Part shown: one piece after another, positions 43,701 through 55,100 of the stretch
Layout: every line of letters begins with the position of its first letter
Position numbering within the stretch: position 1 is the first letter of the stretch
DNA from: Amoebophrya sp. A120
Taxonomy: Eukaryota; Sar; Dinophyceae; Syndiniales; Amoebophryaceae
Length of the DNA stretch: 64,000 bases
NCBI GenBank assembly: GCA_905178155.1
Contig: CAJINV010000021.1
Location: forward strand, 44,106-108,105
Direction: 5' to 3'
Notes under the pieces: generated by a model
Told to the model about the DNA's origin: nothing
The model's database searches: none
Seen by the model: only the letters and a program-made list of their open reading frames with translations
Made by a program: the position numbers and the translations under genes

Positions 43701-45736
43701 TACGCCACGAGATAGAAGGAATACAACACCTTCCGGTTGTAGTACAGCGACGAAAGAACACGCGCAATAAAAATCAAGATCAACAATCAATGAAAAAAAG
43801 GTACTGCGCATGCCGGATGGCAGGAGACAGCGAAGACACGTGCAACGATGATTCACGGAAGATGAGCACAAAGATGCGGTTGCGTCTGGCGGTATGGTGG
43901 AACATCAAGATTTATGGCACCTTTGACGCCCGCTCCGATGTTGTACTTAGATGTTGATGTTGGGTGGAACTGCATGTCCTCCTTCCTTTGCACGGGCGAA
44001 TGGTGGTTGTGTAGTCTTCATGGCACCACGCGCGTTTTCTTGTTTTCTATGTTCCCATGGGGTCTTTTTTTCGATGTATGAGTTGAGACATCGGTGCGGA
44101 CCGATAAGCGTGTTGTAGCTGCATTTTCCATCCATACTCCCGTACCGCAACCTTTGTCGCCGTGGTGTACGCAGAAAACGTCCGCGCCTACACAAGCAGG
44201 TCGTTCGACGAGCCCTTTTTTGTGGAGATGTTCAAGAACACGGCAATGCAGAAGGCCATCGCAATCGCACAGATTGCGCTCTTATCCTGCGCAAAGTTTT
44301 TAGTCGTACTCGGGTGGCTTTGACTTTGAATCGCAATAATTTTGCATGGGAATAATAAATCAATGCGTAGTTTTCACTCTCTCCGGTTGTACTATCTGCA
44401 TAAGTTACAGATTCCGTTTGCTAGTGCGAGAAAGGAATTTTTGCAAGGGATAACTCTACTTCGTCATTTTCATTCCCGTATCAACCGCAAAAATGTCTGG
44501 GTCTGGAAGAGTGCGCGATTTGTCATGCAGCTTTTCCATGACCCAGGAAGCCTGGAATGCAGGACCTAGCATGACAGATTCTGTGCAATCTCTCTCATGC
44601 CTATCCTGCATGAGAAAATCCCTCCCGACTTGGTCAAAACTGGACGACTTTTGGTAATCACGCAACACAGATTTTTGCATGCTCGAGATTTAGCATGACA
44701 AGTTGCATTCTTCCAGACCCAGACACTTTTACATTTGATATCCCGGACTCTCGGACGCCATTTTCGAGCTCGAGGGCGTGAGGATGTCGACTTACTTATC
44801 CCGTGTTAAAGCGTCGCCACCCCATGATGCTTCGTCTCATGCAGGTTTGCATGCTGAGGCTCAGCAAGCTTGCCATGCAAAGACCCACAGCGGCCACTTT
44901 GCATTCGTACTTACTTTGGTATGTGTCATGATGCTCCAAGCAGGATAAGCATAAGGTAGTTGATGCTCCATTAGGCTTACAGTGAAGATGCCGCTCCATT
45001 GGCCAGCTAGTCATAGCCATGGCAATATTAATTGCCCAAGATTTTTGTCATGCGTCGGAAGATGACAGAATACCCAGCTTGATGACTCTGGGGTGGGTAG
45101 TAAGTACGTTTTGCACGGGATATCAAGAAGATATGGAAGGGGAGACAGGCGTTGGGTACGCGTTCGCCTTCGGATCTGCTGCGGCCTGTATTCTTATACG
45201 CGTTCACGTGGTTGTTTTTCGTCCGCATACATCAAATAGTCGCCCTCTTGATTTCTCAGTTGTACCCACTATTCTGTGGTCGCCGTGGGCATTTAGGTGG
45301 AAAAGTAGCACCAGTAAATTCTCAAATATAACAACGCCAGAAAAAAAAATGCAATCTTTCGAAAGAAAATGAAATACACAAATACCATTCGTTTTCAGGT
45401 GTCCTGCTGTGTGAGCTGTACAAATTTGTCGTGAAGGGCCAAATCCGGGAGTTCGCCCGGCAACTGAAGGAGCAGCAGGAGGCCGAGGAGGCGGAGCGCC
45501 AGAGGCTGATCGCCGCCAAGGAGCCGCTTCCGGTCTCCCTCTCCAAGGGCGGCAGCAAGGAGCTGCTCGGGAGCAAGGGCGGAAGCAAGGACAAGAAGAC
45601 GTCAAAGGACAACGGACCGCCCAAGGAGCAGGAGGTGACCAAGCCGCCCGTGATGGTCGCGGAGAACGGTACCGGCGGACCGGGGACGGAGCTCACCGAG
45701 GTCGCGGTCGAAGTGCCGGCGGATAGCACGGCATAA
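34713..45736 (+). CDS. P2-type cation-transporting ATPase (Ca2+ or Na+)
   Basis: ATP-driven cation pump, about 1200 residues, spread over 11 kb. Exons: 34713-35298, 35532-35886, 36109-36514, 36726-36827, 37098-37284, 38483-38535, 38803-38975, 39041-~39130, ~39189-39453, 39582-39654, 39878-39953, 42247-42341, 42611-43173, from 43405, ~44123-44282, 44458-44478, 44746-~44795, ~45127-45187, 45399-45736. Motifs in order: LLTGEPDD (actuator TGE), AAIPEGIPLCVTISLSSG (M4), ICTDKTGTLTEGKM (phosphorylated Asp), YVVIVKGAPN (nucleotide site), MITGDYYKTAIAIA, AMTGDGVNDAP (hinge), and M5-M10. IPEG and the C-terminal layout place it in P2, but the ion cannot be read. The C-terminal tail is Lys/Glu/Ser-rich. 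Seven introners and many GT-AG introns interrupt it. The junctions 39130/39189, 43405/44123 and 44795/45127 are not fully resolved. Confidence 0.9.
36828..37092. mobile_element. Introner, family A, reverse orientation
   Basis: Starts TATGGAATGCAAATATGTCT, ends AGACATTTTTGCATTTGATA. Duplication ACACG/ACACC (4 of 5). Confidence 0.9.
37439..37514 (+). repeat. Direct repeat copy 1 in ATPase intron
   Basis: 76 bp from GAATTCCAAACG to GCGGGATT. It equals 38431-38514 apart from lacking 6 nt and 2 nt and one A/C change. It includes ACTACAG, the likely 3' splice site, but the 2-nt loss would shift the frame if used. Confidence 0.88.
37517..38430. other. Insert between the ATPase direct repeats
   Basis: About 0.9 kb. 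A T-rich stretch (37517-37567, TTTTTGCAGCTTTTTTGC) is answered by A-rich tandem units (37660-37805, GCGAAAAAAAGCTGCAAAAC), so the 5' part can fold on itself. The rest has no recognisable gene. Confidence 0.6.
37660..37805. repeat. A-rich tandem repeat
   Basis: About seven copies of a roughly 20-bp unit resembling CGAAAAAAAGCTGCAAAACG. Confidence 0.8.
38431..38514 (+). repeat. Direct repeat copy 2 in ATPase, with the working 3' splice site
   Basis: 84 bp. A GT-AG intron 37285-38482 ending ACTACAG joins exon 5 to 38483 in phase (SEVPAGTTTLGDSG). The upstream part of this copy carries a stop codon in the exon frame, consistent with it being intronic. Confidence 0.85.
38536..38797. mobile_element. 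Introner, family A, reverse orientation
   Basis: Starts TATCAAGTGTAAAAATGTCT, ends AAACATTTTTACATTTGATA. Exact duplication CGAAG. Excision gives GTKYVVIVKGAPN. Confidence 0.92.
40135..40330. repeat. Degenerate tandem repeat
   Basis: Copies of a unit like GCGCGAGCTTCTCCTCTCGG followed by AGTAAC, spaced 25-45 bp. Confidence 0.65.
41086..41187. repeat. MITE-like hairpin
   Basis: Perfect 16-bp inverted repeats TTTATATCAAGGCTGA (41086-41101) and TCAGCCTTGATATAAA (41172-41187) enclose 70 bp of GC-rich sequence. Confidence 0.8.
42342..42605. mobile_element. Introner, family A, forward orientation, in ATPase hinge motif
   Basis: Starts TATCAAATGCAACAATGTC, ends AGACACTTTTGCATTTGATA. Exact duplication AGGGG. 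Excision restores ATG ACA GGG GAC GGC, the TGDG of TGDGVNDAP. Confidence 0.95.
43174..43399. mobile_element. Introner, family B-like
   Basis: Starts TATAAGAACGTACCCACG, ends CACGTCCACGTTCTTGACAA near 43399. Flanks TGCTG/CTCTG (3 of 5); right border uncertain by a few bases. Confidence 0.55.
44283..44452. mobile_element. Introner, family F
   Basis: Starts TATCCTGCGCAAAGTTTTTA, ends GGAATTTTTGCAAGGGATA. Duplication GCTCT/ACTCT (4 of 5). Confidence 0.85.
44479..44740. mobile_element. Introner, family A, forward orientation
   Basis: Starts TATCAACCGCAAAAATGTCT, ends AGACACTTTTACATTTGATA. Exact duplication TCCCG. Only a 21-nt exon separates it from the preceding element. Confidence 0.92.
44797..45122. 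mobile_element. Introner, family B
   Basis: Starts TATCCCGTGTTAAAGCG, ends TACGTTTTGCACGGGATA. Flanks TTACT/TCAAG do not match; a boundary shifted by one base keeps the frame (MSTYEDMEGETG). Confidence 0.65.
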
Positions 45737-47745
45737 AAAGGGATCTTCGCTTGTTGTTCTTTGTTTTGAAGAAAAAATCAAGTAGAGCGGAAAAAAATCT
45801 ACTCTGTCTTCTTGTTCTCCTCGCGGAAACAAGATGTTCATGTTGACCCTCTCGAGAGGCGGTGCCAGGTGAAAAGCCGGAAAGAATGGCATCGCTTCCT
45901 TTAAGTTGCCAAAATAAGAATCATGGCATCAGAAATATAGAAGCTGGACGAGCATATATGGATCCGTAAAATAAATAAAGCTACGTACAAAGAAATCGAA
46001 TATGAAAACGGGTTCTCTGTGCGAAGTACAACGAGGAGGGCGACGATGAATTGTACTTGTCAAATATCGATGACGATGTCGCGTTCGCCGGTCGTGCTAT
46101 CGAAGAGCTGCCAGCATTTTTTCCAACAGCACTACTGGTAGACTAAAAATTAAAGACCACCCCTTTAGCATGTCGATGTCCCCGCCGCAAGGAGGGGCGC
46201 AGTAGCCGCTCGTAAAAATTCAAGCCTCCTGTACAATTGCAATTCTGAGTGAAAAATGCAACAGAAGTTTCTTTTAGACCGAGATTGATATTACAACTAC
46301 AGCAGGGTCTGAGACGATATGACCACTACAGAAATTTCACCTCCAGACGGGCAGCATTCTGAATACCGTCGCCTCTGACCACCACTGTAAGCCAGTTGAC
46401 GAATGTTTCTGTTTCTTTTGACGTATTGGTATAATCATGAATGAATCTTATGAAAACCACCTCGCTATTTACATCATGATACAATTACGAACTATAAATC
46501 ACAAGAAATCTACTAGCCAAGTGACACACGACGATGACACTCGACATCTAGTACCGTGAGAATGGTTCACGACATTTTGTTGTGCCGGTTATAGTGTGCT
46601 TGCTGTGCAGACTCTGTTGATAGGTAGCCAAGCATGTCTTTTCCGAGGATACTTAAACAATTTGGTTAAAAAGTGCTACTTTTGTGTGTAGAAGACGAGG
46701 ATCTGAAAACAGTACTAAAAAATTGATATGAGCAGACTGACTTACATCTCGGACTACGATTTCTAACTCCAATTATCTGTACCATGTTGAAATTTCAGCG
46801 GCAGGACCTTGCTTGCTGCGTGTCATGATGATGTAGAAGGTATAAACGAATTTCCCTCGTGCGGTGCTCTTTCGAGGGTGAAGGCCACACACCTGGGAAT
46901 ACGTGCTGCGGAGAGGAAGCAGTTTGGTGTTCTGCACAAATGTTTGTTGCGTAGGAGCACGCTCTATTCGACCCCGAGAGGGTCTCTCCCTTTGCCTTTT
47001 TGCAACGGCTTTTTGATTTCACCGTTTCATAATCATATATAATGCCGTTGCCTTTAGTGGAAATAGAAACATGCGTTGACGTTGATAGGTGCGATCGCAA
47101 TAAAGGCAACGCGTATGTCATTTCATTTCCATGTTGAAGAAAACGATCCTGTGAGTTCCTCTTTTATGTACGTATTCTTGCGCGAGCGCGCGTTTTGATT
47201 TTTGATTTTGCTCGAAGAAAGAAGTAGTTGCTTGACCACCCAACGGGAGGTCGGAGGCTTACTATTGCTCACCTTCAGAAGCGCTCGCGTCATTCTCTTT
47301 GTCGACCTGAATCTGTGGCTTTCCAGCTCCTTCTGTGATGTTGAGACAGATTCAGTTTTCTCAAGCAATATATTCAAGTAGTGAAGTTGTTTTTGTCTTT
47401 GCCACAGAAGCAACAGCAGACTCCCTTGCGACCGTGTATGATTAGTGGCCAGTTCTTTTGAGTTTTACTGTCTGGATTTTTGATCTGAATCGGACATACG
47501 ACAAGAAGGCTTTTCTTCTTTTGCTTTCCAAGCAAATTATAGCGCCCTGCTTGCGTGGTCCCAGCGTCTAATTCTTCTCATCCTGTAGCATTATCGTATT
47601 GCTGTAGCGGTAGCCTGAAACAACAAGCTCGAACCTTGTAGAACAAGTCTCGCTTCCTGCTCGGCCTCTGCCAGCAACATTTTGAGATAGTATTCACAGT
47701 AGACGCACCAGACATTAACAGCAATTCCTCTCGTCATCCTCGGGT
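45737..47745. other. Intergenic, no gene supported
   Basis: Open minus-strand frames at 46795-47121 and 47123-47413 lack recognisable features. The last part should be the promoter and first non-coding exon of the next gene. Confidence 0.5.
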
Positions 47746-48007
47746 ATCAAATCTAAAAATGTCTGGGTCTGGAAGATTGCCAGGTTTGTCATGCATATTT
47801 TGAATGACCCATGATGTCTGTGATGCATGCCCTAGCATCACAGATTTTTAGAGGACCTTGTGATGCCTCTACTGCATGACAAATGCCCTCTCCGCGTAGC
47901 ACAAACTGGAGTCCTTTTGCTGGTCATGCAATACAAATTTTTTTAGAATCCAGAAACAGCATTACAGGTTTAGAATGTTCCAGACCCAGACATTTTTACA
48001 TTTGATA
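47746..48007. mobile_element. Introner, family A, forward, in 5' leader
   Basis: Starts TATCAAATCTAAAAATGTCT, ends AGACATTTTTACATTTGATA. Exact duplication TCGGG. It lies 31 bp upstream of the ATG at 48039. Confidence 0.92.
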
Positions 48008-48038
48008 TCGGGAAGAACACGACAAAACCCGAAAGAAA

Positions 48039-50368
48039 ATGTTCTCCGTGACTAGCAAACTCGCTCTTGCCACCACCAGCTCCCTCGCGGTGCTTTCTGC
48101 TGCGGCCCCGGTTTTCGAGGATACGCCTTTGACGACGGAATTGTGGGCGTTGTGCAGCTATGCATTGCAAATATGTCTGGGTCTGGAAGGATGTAACTTG
48201 TGATGCTGCATTTGCATGCTACAAAAATCTGTATTGCATGAAGTGCAAAAGAGGTCCAGTTTTTGCCATGGCGAGAGGGCATTTCTCATGCGGTATAGGC
48301 ATCAGGAAGCCCTCGCAAAATCAGTGATGCTGGGGCATGCATCACAGACGTCAGGAATCATGCAAAATGTGCATGACAAACCTTGCATCCTTCCAGACCC
48401 AGACATTTTTACACTTGATAGCAGCAAGAATGAGGACCGTACGGACGAGCAAATGGAGGCGTTTCTGTACCAGAACCCGGACCTAGCACTATTGAAAGGA
48501 AAAATCCCCCCTCCCCATATCGAAAACGAAATTTGTGATGCAGTATTTGAGTACACAAATCGCATTTGTCTTGCTGGAGAGGACTGCAGACCCATATCAA
48601 GCCTGAATAGAGAGGCTGTGACTTAGGCGCTTAGCATGAAAAGCGTCCGCGATGTTGGCTCAACAGCATGACAAACCGGCTCCATAATGGGACGGAAGCT
48701 GCTGCCCTTGTCTTCTTGCAACACACACGTGATTTGTGACCTCAAATCAGCAACACAAATTTTCGAAAACCTACCTCTTCAATATGGGGAGGGGGGATGT
48801 TTCCTTGCGATAAGCACTGGCGCGCAGTGCGGACAAGCGTGGCGGGCTTTGGTGGGCATGGGAGTATCGAAATAGATAAACCTTTCGTCAAGAACAACAT
48901 TTATTATTCCGGTTGGTGTGCTGCATGCATCACAGAGTGCGTTGGTGCTATCTATGACGCGAAGGTCATCTATTTTTCTTGCAAGGCAAAGCAAATTCCT
49001 AGCTTCGTGTAGTCCTCGAATTTGGGATCCATGTACTTATCAATATCAAAAATCTTCAGGTACAAGAACAGCTTTGCACTGGCAGCGTTAAAAGCTTATG
49101 GCGCGGAGCCCCTTAGCACGGAGGAAGACGACGATGGGAACACACCGTAAAAATTATTATGCGGAGTTTGTAATGCTGATGCTTTATTTTCTGCACGGAA
49201 CGAAACAGAAACTTACACGATTGGCAGAATCATGAAGGACGTTCGATGCGGAACTTCTTCGTAAAAGATGAAGAAAATAAATATAATATCAGGCAGCAAA
49301 TGTGCAGCGGCGAAGAGTGTGCGAACTTGTTGTCATCGGTTGCAGACATCGAGAAAGGGATTTTGGACAGAAAAGCCGAGCGGGAAAAGCTATCAGAACG
49401 GAAAGTTGTCATTGACTAAACGGAACATCAAATGCGTCCTGTTGCTTGCCATGCGAAACTACACAACCAAGAACAACGTGCACAATTTGCAAGTCAGCTA
49501 TCTTAACCGAAATGTCAGATGACAGTACATCGCATCACAAACTGCCCAGAATCAGGCGCTCCCAGCTCGTCGTGCCCTAAGCTCATCAGCGGTTCCTCTT
49601 GTGTCGAGGCCTTTCCTCGGAGGTTGGTTTGGGCTTGGGGCGCCAGGCGAATGGACGGCTTCGAGGCTACGTTGTGATCGACAAACTGAGATCGACGATA
49701 ATAGCCTTGTTGCTGGTCCTGTGCCGGTCGCGGGGCATGTTCGGGTGTTCCGGGCAGAGCTTAGTGCAACCCTCGGACCCCGCACCCCCCCGGGCTTGAG
49801 TTGCGCAGTCTTCTAAGCAGTACGCATTTCTGTTATTTAGCATGAGAAATAATTTTCTGGATGATAGCAAAACGATCAGGCCGCAATGGACGAGGATGAA
49901 GATGATGACGACTTGGATGGCGATGACGAGGATACGGTATGAAAATTTGTGATGCGGGTAGCCGATCAACCTATCGCAGTCGTTTTTGTGTTGATGCATT
50001 GCCGCTATTAAGAAAATTTGCATGACAAACTATCAGGGGCGCATGATGGGGAGCAAGGGGTCTGCTACGCCGCCGGGTATGAAGGGACATGTCAGCTGGA
50101 CGAAAAGGTTGTTTGTGTCACATTTAGATGTTGTCAAGAAGCATGATCGTACGTATTTTGCATAGATGCATTTAAATAGCAAGTTATATATGAGTACGTG
50201 TCTAGTCTTCCACCAGGACGACCAGCGTCGCCGCATGCTGTAGTGCAATCAATGACAGCAAATTTGAATTATTTGACGCAAATTATCAGCCTTTTTCGTT
50301 TTGTTTGGATAATCAACTCGAAGATTCCGGACATCACAACGGATGACGATGAGGACGAGGACTTGTAA
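48039..50368 (+). CDS. Small secreted acidic protein
   Basis: Eight exons in phase: 48039-48158, 48426-48489, 48818-48851, 49060-49146, 49293-49404, 49880-49936, 50037-50114, 50324-50368 (198 residues). The first two introns are introners; the rest look GT-AG. The N-terminus is a signal peptide (SKLALATTSSLAVLSAAAPV). Then come a helical part with two Cys close together (MCSGEECANLLSSVADIEKG), a Lys/Glu helix, a run of Asp/Glu (MDEDEDDDDLDGDDED) and the C-terminus TTDDDEDEDL. The acidic end suggests an ER or Ca2+-binding luminal protein, but it is not a canonical KDEL. Family not recognised. The exon 5 and 7 donors (GTTGTC, GTGTCA) are weak. Confidence 0.65.
48159..48420. mobile_element. Introner, family A, reverse orientation
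   Basis: Starts TATGCATTGCAAATATGTCT, ends AGACATTTTTACACTTGATA. Exact duplication GCAGC. Confidence 0.92.
48490..48812. mobile_element. Introner, family E
   Basis: Starts TATTGAAAGGAAAAATCCCC, ends GGGGATGTTTCCTTGCGATA; CCCTCCCCATAT is repeated inverted. Exact duplication AGCAC. Confidence 0.92.
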
Positions 50369-52141
50369 GAAATCTGCGAACATCTTCAAAAGCAGCTGCA
50401 AGTAGTACTACTGCAGCTCGGAAGTCGTCATGCAGGGGGTCGTCGGGGTGGAAAAGCATGATATAAATGAATCCTGCTCGGTCGAGCAGCACCAGAGCTG
50501 GCATCTTCACAACTCGAACGCTTCAACAAAATCTTCCACTTTTTGCAAGTACAAGCACTGTTGAAAATTTTCATCCACGACCTGGAAGTTGTAGCACCAA
50601 CGGCGCAACGTCCGTTGTGGTATGGAAAAAATGTTCCGGTATACATAGGTTCTCTACTAAAACAAAATGTACCAGACTTTAGGACTACTAAAATGGCGCA
50701 TGGTTAACTGGATTTACTTCTCGATTACGCAGTCATACAAGAATAGCTACTTCTTCACTTTTACTTTTTGCTTGGATCGACAATTTATTGATTTGCAGAA
50801 TTGTAGAGGACGGATCAAGAATGCCAATGTGCGAAGCTGTCGTAGAGCAGGGAATAATGATAGCAACATTTTCAGAATGCTGCAACTAGCAATTATAGCG
50901 CAGGACGAGCTACCGCGTACTAGTCCCTGAATTTTCCACGAAATGACGGCACCGGAAGCTAGTCTCGACTACAATACCGGAGATGATTTTCAAATTCAAT
51001 CATAATAGCGGTTAACTCGAAGACGAAGACCGATATACAATGTAGTTGATGAGCTGAGCAAAGGACCTCGAGCTCAGAAGGATCAGGTTAGGTTTTTCGA
51101 GCATTTTTGCACAACTGGATTGAGAATTGCCAAGAACCGCTACTGAACTGGATCCCGATATTGACTTTGCTGTAACTACACAGCTTTATATAAAGTACCT
51201 TTCTCCTGTTGTTTGCACTCAGCAAGAGCTTTTCCGGCGGACGGATGCGCTCCTCTACTGCGCAAGCCTCAGGAGTAGGACCAAAGAAGTGCTCCTAATC
51301 ATGGCGTTCATCTCGAGTGCTATGGCGAGCTGTTCTTTTATTTCAGTTGTGAGTACCAGACCCACCGCGGGGCAGCTGCACGGGTGCAGCTTTGTCGCTG
51401 AGGAACGAGACGGGGGAGGGTGGAAAAGATATGGAAATTCTCCGGGACTGTTGCTGTCTTAAAAAAGTTACTTCTTTTTATTGCGTCACGGCCGAGGGTG
51501 ATGGAGGATGAACTTGAGAAAGCGGAGAGGGCTACGCAAGCGTGAGTCAGGAGCAAACAAGCTTGGCCATGGGGCATTAGATTGTGCCTCGAGAGGTGAC
51601 TGATGAAAGAGAAGGCAGTGCTGCTTTCTTGAGGATGGCAGGAAGATCTATGCTTAGATAGGATGTAAGAAGTTGTATGTATCTGTGCCTGAGATGAAGA
51701 ACTGAAAGATCGAAAACAACAGCCAGAGGACTTGGTGATACAATTCCAAAACCGAGCTATCGTAGTAGCAACATCCAAACCGTTATTTCGATAGCCATGG
51801 GCACCAGGAGTGTGAAATTGCAAAAATACGCAACAGTCGCAAGTGTTTTTTCATTTTGGCGGCGCCGCTATGGATGTATCTAATGCTACATCATTTTCAA
51901 CATTTTCTTCTAGCGATACTTAATAATTATTCGAGGTGATTTTTATTTCGGAAAATTTCTGACAAATTCACATCAACGACACTGATTTCATTTCGCAGAA
52001 GAAGAATTTTTCACAAGAGGTTGGTTGCAGCGCCAACTGTCATCACTTTACGAGTTTTTTTTTTCAACAACTACAACGTGAAGATTCATATGCGACCTTC
52101 GAACAGGGACGAAAGAGAACAAGAGGATTACTCAAAAAAAG
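50369..52141. other. Intergenic, nothing recognised
   Basis: No supported gene. Open frames at 51127-51462 (+) and 51338-51823 (-) overlap and neither has recognisable features. Confidence 0.5.
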
Positions 52142-55100
52142 ATGCTTCTGGACCACCTGGACAGTTTTTTTTCCACCTGGACGCACGCTCCAGCCCACGC
52201 GGACGAACAGGAATTTCTTTCCAAGCTGGTGGATAGCCACTACGGCTTGCCCTCTCATGTGGACACGGAAAAGCACCTCGGATCCGCGCTCTCCGTGCTG
52301 GCGCAGCATTCCGAACACGCGAACGAGAAGGCAGCGTTGGATATCCTGTGCAAAAACGTCCCCACCCCATAGTCAAGATGGGAAATCTGCTAGACAAATC
52401 AACAAGCTTTGGCTGTTGCGCATGACAAGTTTGGCCTCGTAGTGCGATCCTGTTATTAAGCTAGTTCAGCAGCGTCACAGGTCCAGTCTGTCATGCTGCT
52501 GCGAGCATGACAAATCTCAAAGCGCCACTAGAAAACGCCTCTCATGTGTCTCCGCATGAGAAACATTCTAAGCATGCAGATTTGCATTACAACTCTGGGG
52601 TGTGGACGTTTTTAAATAGGATATTGGATGGGGTTTACTCCCTTGCCGCGAAGAAATGGCTCCCAAAGTTGCCGCTCGGGGACGAATATCAAATGCAAAT
52701 ACGTTTGGGTCTGGAGCATTCTAAACTTGTGATGCTGTCTCTGGATTCTGAAAAAAATTGTATTGCATGACCAGCAACAAGAGGACTCCAGTTTGTGCTA
52801 CACGGAGAGGGCATTTCTCATGCTGTAGAGGTATCGCAAAGCGCTCTAAAAATCTGTGATGCTACGGTATGCATCACAGACGTCATGGGTCATGGAAAAT
52901 ATGCATGACAAATCTAGAAATCTTCCAGACCCAGACACTTTCGCATTTGATAACGAAGCGCCGGTCGACCCGTTGCAGCTGCAGCCGAGTTTGAACCTGC
53001 CACCAGAGCAGGAACAGAACGTGTTGAGGTGAGATAATGCAATTTAGCGAGATCATGCATATACTTTAAAATTTTTTTTTGTTGCATGAGTTTCGGCCTG
53101 GTTTTGTAGACTAACATAAAAGAGTAGAAGATCACGAGCCATTTGTTCCGTCACCATTCACCCGTACTACACAGGCACACGCTGAACGAGGTGCTCGGGC
53201 AGAAAGTCGCGATTGCATCCAAGGATTTGCATCAGCTGGACAAGATGCGAGAAATTCTTGAGAAGCCTCAAGCCGCAGACCAGGCCTGGCAGGAGGCATT
53301 GAAGGTGAGATTGATGCTGTACAACTCTCATTGATTCGGATGCTGCACTTGTAGCGACATCATGTTGTATGTCGTTGTGCATAGTTGTTTGTGGATGGTG
53401 AAAAAATTGTGCTGGAAGCTCGCCCCTGAAAATTGCGACAAACATTATAGATCATAAATGCGGAAAATCGTTATCTTTTGTAAAACCCCCCACATCAACG
53501 GCATTTATTCAGGTCCGCGTCGACGATCTCCAAAATGTCGGCGGAACCAACGCCCACACGACCCGCCTTTTTGAGGCGCAAGCAGGTCGGGCCCCGCGAA
53601 ATAGTGCACTGGGCATGGCGCCCTGGCCCGACCCGCCTCCCGGCCACCCAAGGCTGATCGCGAAGCCCCTTGCCGCGGACCTGTCCTCTCCGTCTTGGGG
53701 CTTGCCGGCAACGTTTCCCTGAGTGCATGCTCGGACACGTTGGCGAGAAAAAAAACGCATGCTGGGGATTTCGGCCCTAAGCGGCTATCTACACACTTTC
53801 GGCCACAAAAACGAGCACCAAAAGCCCCTCGAAAAAGTACGCATGCACGACCTCCAGGGAAACGGCGACGCCGGGTCCCCAGAAGTTGGGCGCGGCCTTC
53901 AAAGCCCGGGGGCCACCTGGGCCAGGGAACGGGGCCAAACCGAGACCGCAGACGGGCGCGCGCGGCCCTCCTCAAACGCTTTGCCGCCGCTTCATGTGCC
54001 GGTCCGTGTGGGCGCTCCCACTTCTGTGCCGGCCGTTTCGCATTTCCCATGCGGCCGCACGCGAGCGGGCGGCGCGGGTGCGTCTTTTTGCGTGGCCCCT
54101 TGGCCTGCGCGCCCGTACGGGCCAAGGGGCGAGCCCCCGGCAGGATGGCGCGGCCCAAGGCGCTCGGGGTTTTTCGGTTCGAAGCGCGCCGTGGGTTTCC
54201 GGGCCGCTGCATCTTGCGAGGCCCGCGCCCAAAAAGGTGGCGCCGGCCTGTTGCTTGGCAAGCATGTGGGCACATTGCCGGGGGGGGCTTAGCAGTTTGG
54301 CGAAATTGCGAAGCACACAGGGGGGCTGCTTCCGGTTGCTGTATTACGCAAGGGGGGTGGGCCATCAGCATGGGGCGCAAAAAGATCAGTCTGAAAAGGC
54401 TCCAACCTGCTCTATGCATTCGGCGCCAGCCTCCCGGCCGGGTTTTGTTGTTGGGACAGACGCAAGCCCTTGCCCCTCTCTGCCCGCGGCTAGGGGGCGG
54501 CCGCCCGAGGATGCTCGCGCCCCTTATAGAAGTCCTATCGGGCCACCAGCTTCCGTGAGCTCTAGCGCGGCCACCAACTGGCTACGGAACGCAAATCGAG
54601 GCGGGTGGGCATAGTTCGGCGCCGCGCTTCTTCTTTGTTTTCCTGGGCAAATATTGCCCATGCGCGACAGCGTGGCGCCCTACCTTCGCAAGTAACGACA
54701 GGGCCGCCACGGGAATGCGCCGCGCGGGACCGAGGTCAAGCAGCTCGGCTGACGACTCAAGGCCGCCGCCCACAGTACAACACGCGGCACAGCAGGTGGG
54801 GCTTTAGATCGCTAAGAGAGGCGCGGCGCCCCGTCCGAGGTAGCAGCGCAGCGCATGCTTTACCAGCACCGTGCCCGCGACCAAGTAAGCGTGAGCTGTG
54901 TGGCGGGGCCGCGTTGCAGTAGCCCACACGCGGATGGGGCCGAAATGGGTACACACATCCACAAGGCCTGCTGCGTCGTCAGCTAGTGCGCTAACTTTTG
55001 TGCGCCGCCATCTCGCTAGCTTCTTTGCATGCATAACAGAGTCAGAGACTATCCCTGAAGGAAGTCCGCTGGCGGATACCATCCGGGCGGGTTGTGCAGC

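Noticed and set aside
46795-47413. Minus-strand open frames of 96-108 codons
   Set aside because: No domain, start context or splice partners; kept only as a note in the intergenic entry.
53505-54614. Several long open frames on both strands
   Set aside because: They arise from very high GC content; translations are Arg/Ala/Gly/Pro-rich without any recognisable family, and several overlap in all frames.
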